Part shown: piece by piece, positions 59,881 to 64,000 of the stretch
How positions within the stretch are numbered: position 1 is the first letter of the stretch
Layout of the letters: every line of letters begins with the position of its first letter
DNA from: Trissonchulus latispiculum
Taxonomy: Eukaryota > Nematoda > Enoplea > Enoplida > Ironidae
Length of the DNA stretch: 64,000 nt
Direction: 5' to 3'
NCBI GenBank assembly: GCA_030248195.1
Contig: JASAND010007804.1
Coordinates: 1-64,000, forward strand
Translations under genes and position numbers: made by a program
The notes under the pieces: generated by a model
The model's database searches: none
Told to the model about the DNA's origin: nothing
The model's input: only the letters and a program-made list of their open reading frames with translations

Positions 59881-61861
59881 TCTGCTGTGATGCTGCCAAA
59901 ACCGGATACTAACCCGACTTGCGAACTGAACTCTTGAAATGTTATGGCAATCGAATTAATAGAAGATCGCATAAATAGCTCCAGAAATTCAATCTTTAAC
60001 TCTAGTTTTGATTTTACTTGTTTTCATTCCGAGTCAAGATAATTGATTTTCAAAAGAAATTTTACATTGTTTTTGCTGCGTTTGTTTTCCTAACTCCGTA
60101 AACTGAAAATACTGCAATACTTTAGACCAAAATTTGATTGCAAAAGGATCAAATCGTTACCTGAAATCCAGGTCTGTGCGAGACCGAGGAAAGCAATATG
60201 GATGGGTACGGGTCCGGGCCGGGTCTTAAACTTTAGGCCCCTCTATTCCCTCCACACTATTGGGTACCCACCAAATGAGTAAATTTCGTATTCTGAAAGT
60301 TCGTATTATATCCTCTGTTCAAGAGAGAACGCTGTTTTGGTAACCGATTTCAACTCAGCGTTACTTAGCAATATATCTCTCTCTACAATCTTCTCAAAGT
60401 CTAAATCAAAAAATTAAATAATTAAATGAAAATAAATCAGCCAATGTGCATGCCAAAGCCAGTCAACTTGAGATCCAATGTCCGTTCGATAATGAGTTGT
60501 CCAACACAGTGTGGAGCCAGAACGCTAGCGACTATAGGGTTTGGCAAAATGTTAGATCTTATATGCTTATCGTTGCGTCGTTACATTTCTAAGATTCGAG
60601 GATTGGTTTTTTCCAGGCATGATGCCCGCCCATACGAAATTATAGGCACAACGTCACGCCCCAAGTTAGACAGCTATCGTAGCAATGAAAGGCCAATCAT
60701 CTAACCATAGTGATAATGTTATTTGATTTTCTTTGGCATAACGAATCTGCTTAATCAACAAATCGTTAACAATTCACCCTCAACTATGGCCTGACGGCAA
60801 ACCATACATGTGCTGGTGGGGAGGGTTGGAGTGTTTACCCCAGACCTGGACCTCACCTACCCGCGAGGGTTCGCTCACCCGTGTTTCGGGAAAAGCGGAA
60901 ATCCTGTTTTCCGGTGGCCTTCGGGCGCCGGCCCACCCCGCCAACCCAAGCTCCGCCTCTTGCACATGTCTGTTAAATATCAGCAACACACACACACCTC
61001 GTATATTGTGACTAGTTTATTACGCTGATTTCAATCTTTTGAAGTTGCTGATTAACATGTATGCTGCAGTGGAAGGCTGTCTTAATAGGGGTCGAACTTA
61101 ATACCGTTGTTGACCGGCCGGTGTCAAACCGGAACGGAGAGCAAGAAAAAGTTAGAAGGGATAGGGAAGTAGCAAGCGCTCCAGAAACGATGTAGGGGGA
61201 AGGCTAGAGTGAGCTCAAATTATGTAATAATCAAAATTAAACAATCAAGTTTTTGTGCAAAAGGTTAAGTTTCCATTAGACGGACATTTTCAGTAATTGC
61301 AAACCTGCTGCGCAGCTAATTTTTACAATATAATTATTCTTTCCTACTATATAAACATGCAGAGCGTGCACGTGCAAAACGTTATCACCAATGTTTGAAG
61401 AATTTATTTTATACTCTTGATAGAAAGAAAGCAAAGATGGGATGCAGGCGGATTCTGCGATTTGATTGGCTGTTGACCAACCACCCCGCCCCTGTACTCC
61501 ACAACAGAGGTATGTGCGCTAATTTGTCTGTTGGAAAAACGTATTTCCGCTACGAATTTCCAATTCACAGAAATTGCAAGAAATTACCTAAACTGCTGAA
61601 AAAAATGGCAAAGACCGTTTAAATACATTTCTTTCCATTGGATAAATTTTCAGACATTTGATATTGCATAATTTGTATTTGGCTAAATGCAGGAGTCAAT
61701 TTGGAGGGCTGGAGGCAAGTTTAGAGGCCGATTAGCTGAAGAAAAGTTTTGTGAGAAAAGAATCGTCCTTAATTTGTGGTAAAGAAGTCGTCCAGGGGCT
61801 CATAGCGTTAAGAGCTCCTAAATTAACTACTTATGAGAAAAGTTAGGAGAATGGTGTTTCA
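59881..61861. other. Intergenic DNA, no gene
   Basis: Only short ORFs. A GC-rich patch at 60806-60968 is bounded by inverted ACATGTGC and GCACATGT and may be a small element. A GGGCCGGG word at about 60214 is a relic of the arrays seen at 40.6 and 62 kb. Confidence 0.45.
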
Positions 61862-63577
61862 CAGAGTTGGTCGCGGGCCGGATTTTTGCTACCGGCCGGG
61901 CCGGGCGGGCCGACGACCAACGTTCACGGGCCGGGCCGGGCCGCGGGCCGAAACTCACGGGCCGGGCCGGGCCGCGGGCCGACAGTTCGGCCCGCCATCA
62001 GTTTTTGAAACATTTAACTATAAAATAGTAACTCATATTTTAGCTTAAAATGTTTTGCGTTTCCGTTATATGTTTCGTTCACACTAACACTGGTTTTCCT
62101 TTAGTTAACTTTAGCATTTTAATTTCATGAATAATACAAGTATTTATCGTCACATCATTAATGTCAAATCCTCAATTCGCCTAAGTAATTTTAGCGTTTA
62201 TAACATTAGAATTTAAAACTTTCTAATAGGGCAATATGTAAGGTATTAATAACAGTGTATACATATAAGTATTTTTATTTTGCTTTTGATGTATTCGCTT
62301 GTATTGTATTCTTTTTTAAGAAAACCATACATTTACTTAGAAAAACGCAGTTTTAAAAAAAATCAAAGTTTTGAGTTTGTGAAGCAAAGATTTACTACTT
62401 CTTTAAAAATGAAAATTTGCTCCTGCGTAATTGCAGCTTTCTAAAGTCCTCTACTTCTAATTAGTTTAATTCTCAACCGACTAAATCTCAGAATAATGTG
62501 CACTTTGCAAAATTTCATCTGGTTTAATAACTCCTTTAACTTGTTTGTATTATTTGAGTACACCTAAAAAATTTTTATTAAAGATACTAATAATGCAAAA
62601 ATCATTTCATTAATAGCTCAATATGGGATGATCATAAAATAAATAAAATATCATTATATACACCTAGTCACAACTCTTCCTTAACTTAATAAAAGTACAA
62701 TATTTAAATGTTGCCACTGTAACCTTTTAGGGAATTTTCAGTTTTTTGTTTTTCTAGCCTTCCAGTCTTATATACAAAGTGTCAATACGAGGCATTATCT
62801 ATTTGCTTTCATTTGTAGAACGATAAAAATTATTTTGCCCTTAATACTGCGTTTAAAAACCATGAAAACTCGAAAAATCAGTCTTTAGAAAAAAGCATAC
62901 TTTTCCTAGAAAAAGCACTGAATACCAGAGATTCTGGTTTTAATAAGCAAGCTTAGAAAATTATTTAAGTAATTTTGCATTTTGGGACAAATGAAAAAAT
63001 TTCGCGGCCAGGGCGGGCCGAAAATTTTGACGGGCCGGGCCGGGCCGGGCCGAAGCATCTGACGGGCCGGGCCGGGCCGGGCCGAAGCAGTTGACGGGCC
63101 GGGCCGGGCGGGCCGAGAAAGATTTTTCACGGGCCGGGCCGGGCCGGGCCGCAAAAATTCGGCCCGTGCAGGCCTCTATTGCAGACGCAGGAACTGATTT
63201 GGATAAGAAGGCCGAAAATCTTACAGTATATAGTCACGCAAACATTTAAGTTTTATCGGGTCTGAAATCGTTGAAAGTATTTATGAGTTGTGCCGACATG
63301 ACTGGTCCGCTCTTTTACCTAAGCAACGCAGCACAGACGCACTATTACAGTTCAGAAAACTTTCAAAAGTAACTGAGAAGTGAAAACACAAATGCAGTAT
63401 CTTCTGTTTAACTAGTAAATTTCGCTTAGTTTTAGACAAAAAATAGTTAAAATTCTTAGGTTTGGCCCGCACAGATACCCGCGCGGGTACTGCGGGTATT
63501 GAAATTTAGTGATACCCGCCCCGCCCCGCGGGTACCCGCGGGTACCCGCGGGCACCCGCGGCCCGCGACCAACTCTG
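61862..63577. mobile_element. hAT-like element with GGCCGGGCC and GGGTACCCGC arrays (1716 bp), composite
   Basis: Perfect 8-bp direct duplications GTGTTTCA flank it (61854-61861 and 63578-63585). Its ends are inverted: CAGAGTTGGTCGCGGGCC and GGCCCGCGACCAACTCTG. The CAGNG start and 8-bp duplication indicate hAT. Inside, 61900-61990 and 63000-63160 hold GGGCCGGGCCG arrays like those of the element at 40613, including that family's right terminus (GCAGGCCTCTA at about 63169-63179). So part of the TAGAG family element is nested or recombined here. No transposase is seen. Confidence 0.8.
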
Positions 63578-63585
63578 GTGTTTCA

Positions 63586-64000
63586 CGAAGCGCTCCTAAA
63601 CTAAGAGACTTCCTAAATCGGCTCTTAAAATTAGGAGCCCAAAATCGGGCTCATAACACACTTTCAAGTGCTAATTGTTCAAATATTTAGCCAAGATAAA
63701 GGTGCAATGTATTGTATTCCTCCAGAAAAGTTCTATAAAAGCTTGTTAGACATTTTATGAGCTTCAACTGCTGAACATACAGTATAAATATATAATAGTA
63801 AATATATGGAATCTCGACATTACGTTTGTCAAAAAATAAGAAACAAGTTAATTTTATCCTTACCTTTAAATTTGAGAATGTTCGATTTAAACATTCTATT
63901 TATTATCACGTTTAGTAGGTGAATATAATATATAGTCTTTTTAACTTTTAAGTCTTTTAACTTTTCCAGCACACCTCATAAGTACCCAGCGTGAAAGTGC
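63586..64000. other. Intergenic DNA, no gene
   Basis: AT-rich, nothing recognised beyond short GCTCCTAAA words either side of the hAT-like element. Confidence 0.45.

Overview
This is a window of eukaryotic, invertebrate nuclear DNA. Genes are split by AT-rich introns, the host genes are metazoan (a receptor tyrosine phosphatase, a cholinesterase-like protein, a GPCR, a DEG/ENaC-type channel exon, a BTB protein), and the intergenic space is full of tRNA-derived SINEs, foldback elements and hAT-like MITEs. Nearly all splice acceptors end in TTTCAG, TTTTAG or close variants, which is the extended acceptor style of nematodes. With the divergent chemoreceptor-like GPCR this makes a nematode a reasonable guess, but I cannot prove the phylum.

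Layout. (1) 1-8950: a decayed Polinton/Maverick (adintovirus-like) integrated virus/transposon whose left end lies outside the window. It holds a broken FtsK/HerA-type packaging ATPase, a collagen-repeat protein, a 49-residue zinc-ribbon protein, a broken integrase with a chromodomain-like end, an acidic zinc-finger protein, a nearly intact protein-primed DNA polymerase B, and on the opposite strand an intact gene resembling the poxvirus/NCLDV late transcription factor VLTF3. Capsid and protease genes are not seen. (2) 9055-9712: an almost pure G/T stretch, probably an assembly artefact. (3) 9.7-19.1 kb: repeats, one orphan 3' exon of a DEG/ENaC-like channel (+) and a two-exon GPCR (-). (4) 19.2-24.2 kb: a three-exon secreted cholinesterase-like protein lacking the catalytic serine. 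(5) 24.6-39.4 kb: no convincing gene; it holds a 5.7-kb system of nested palindromes, SINEs, and a repeat whose two copies share a hairpin with compensatory base changes. (6) 39.4-57.8 kb: a complete 28-exon receptor protein tyrosine phosphatase of 1337 residues (signal peptide, one Ig, four FN3, TM, active D1, inactive D2), like the Ptp99A/PTPRG/PTPRZ (R5) class. Its introns carry a 1.3-kb foldback, a hAT-like MITE, an 80-bp tandem repeat and several SINEs. (7) 58.7-59.9 kb: an intronless BTB/POZ gene. (8) 59.9-64 kb: no gene; a second hAT-like element with clear 8-bp target duplications.

The host genes appear functionally unrelated to each other beyond a cell-surface/signalling flavour. The viral-like genes belong together: polymerase for replication, integrase for insertion, ATPase for genome packaging, and the VLTF3-like protein presumably for late transcription. 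The best candidates for something undescribed are the VLTF3-like gene in a Polinton-type element, the OTU-like domain fused to the polymerase, and the covarying hairpin repeat.
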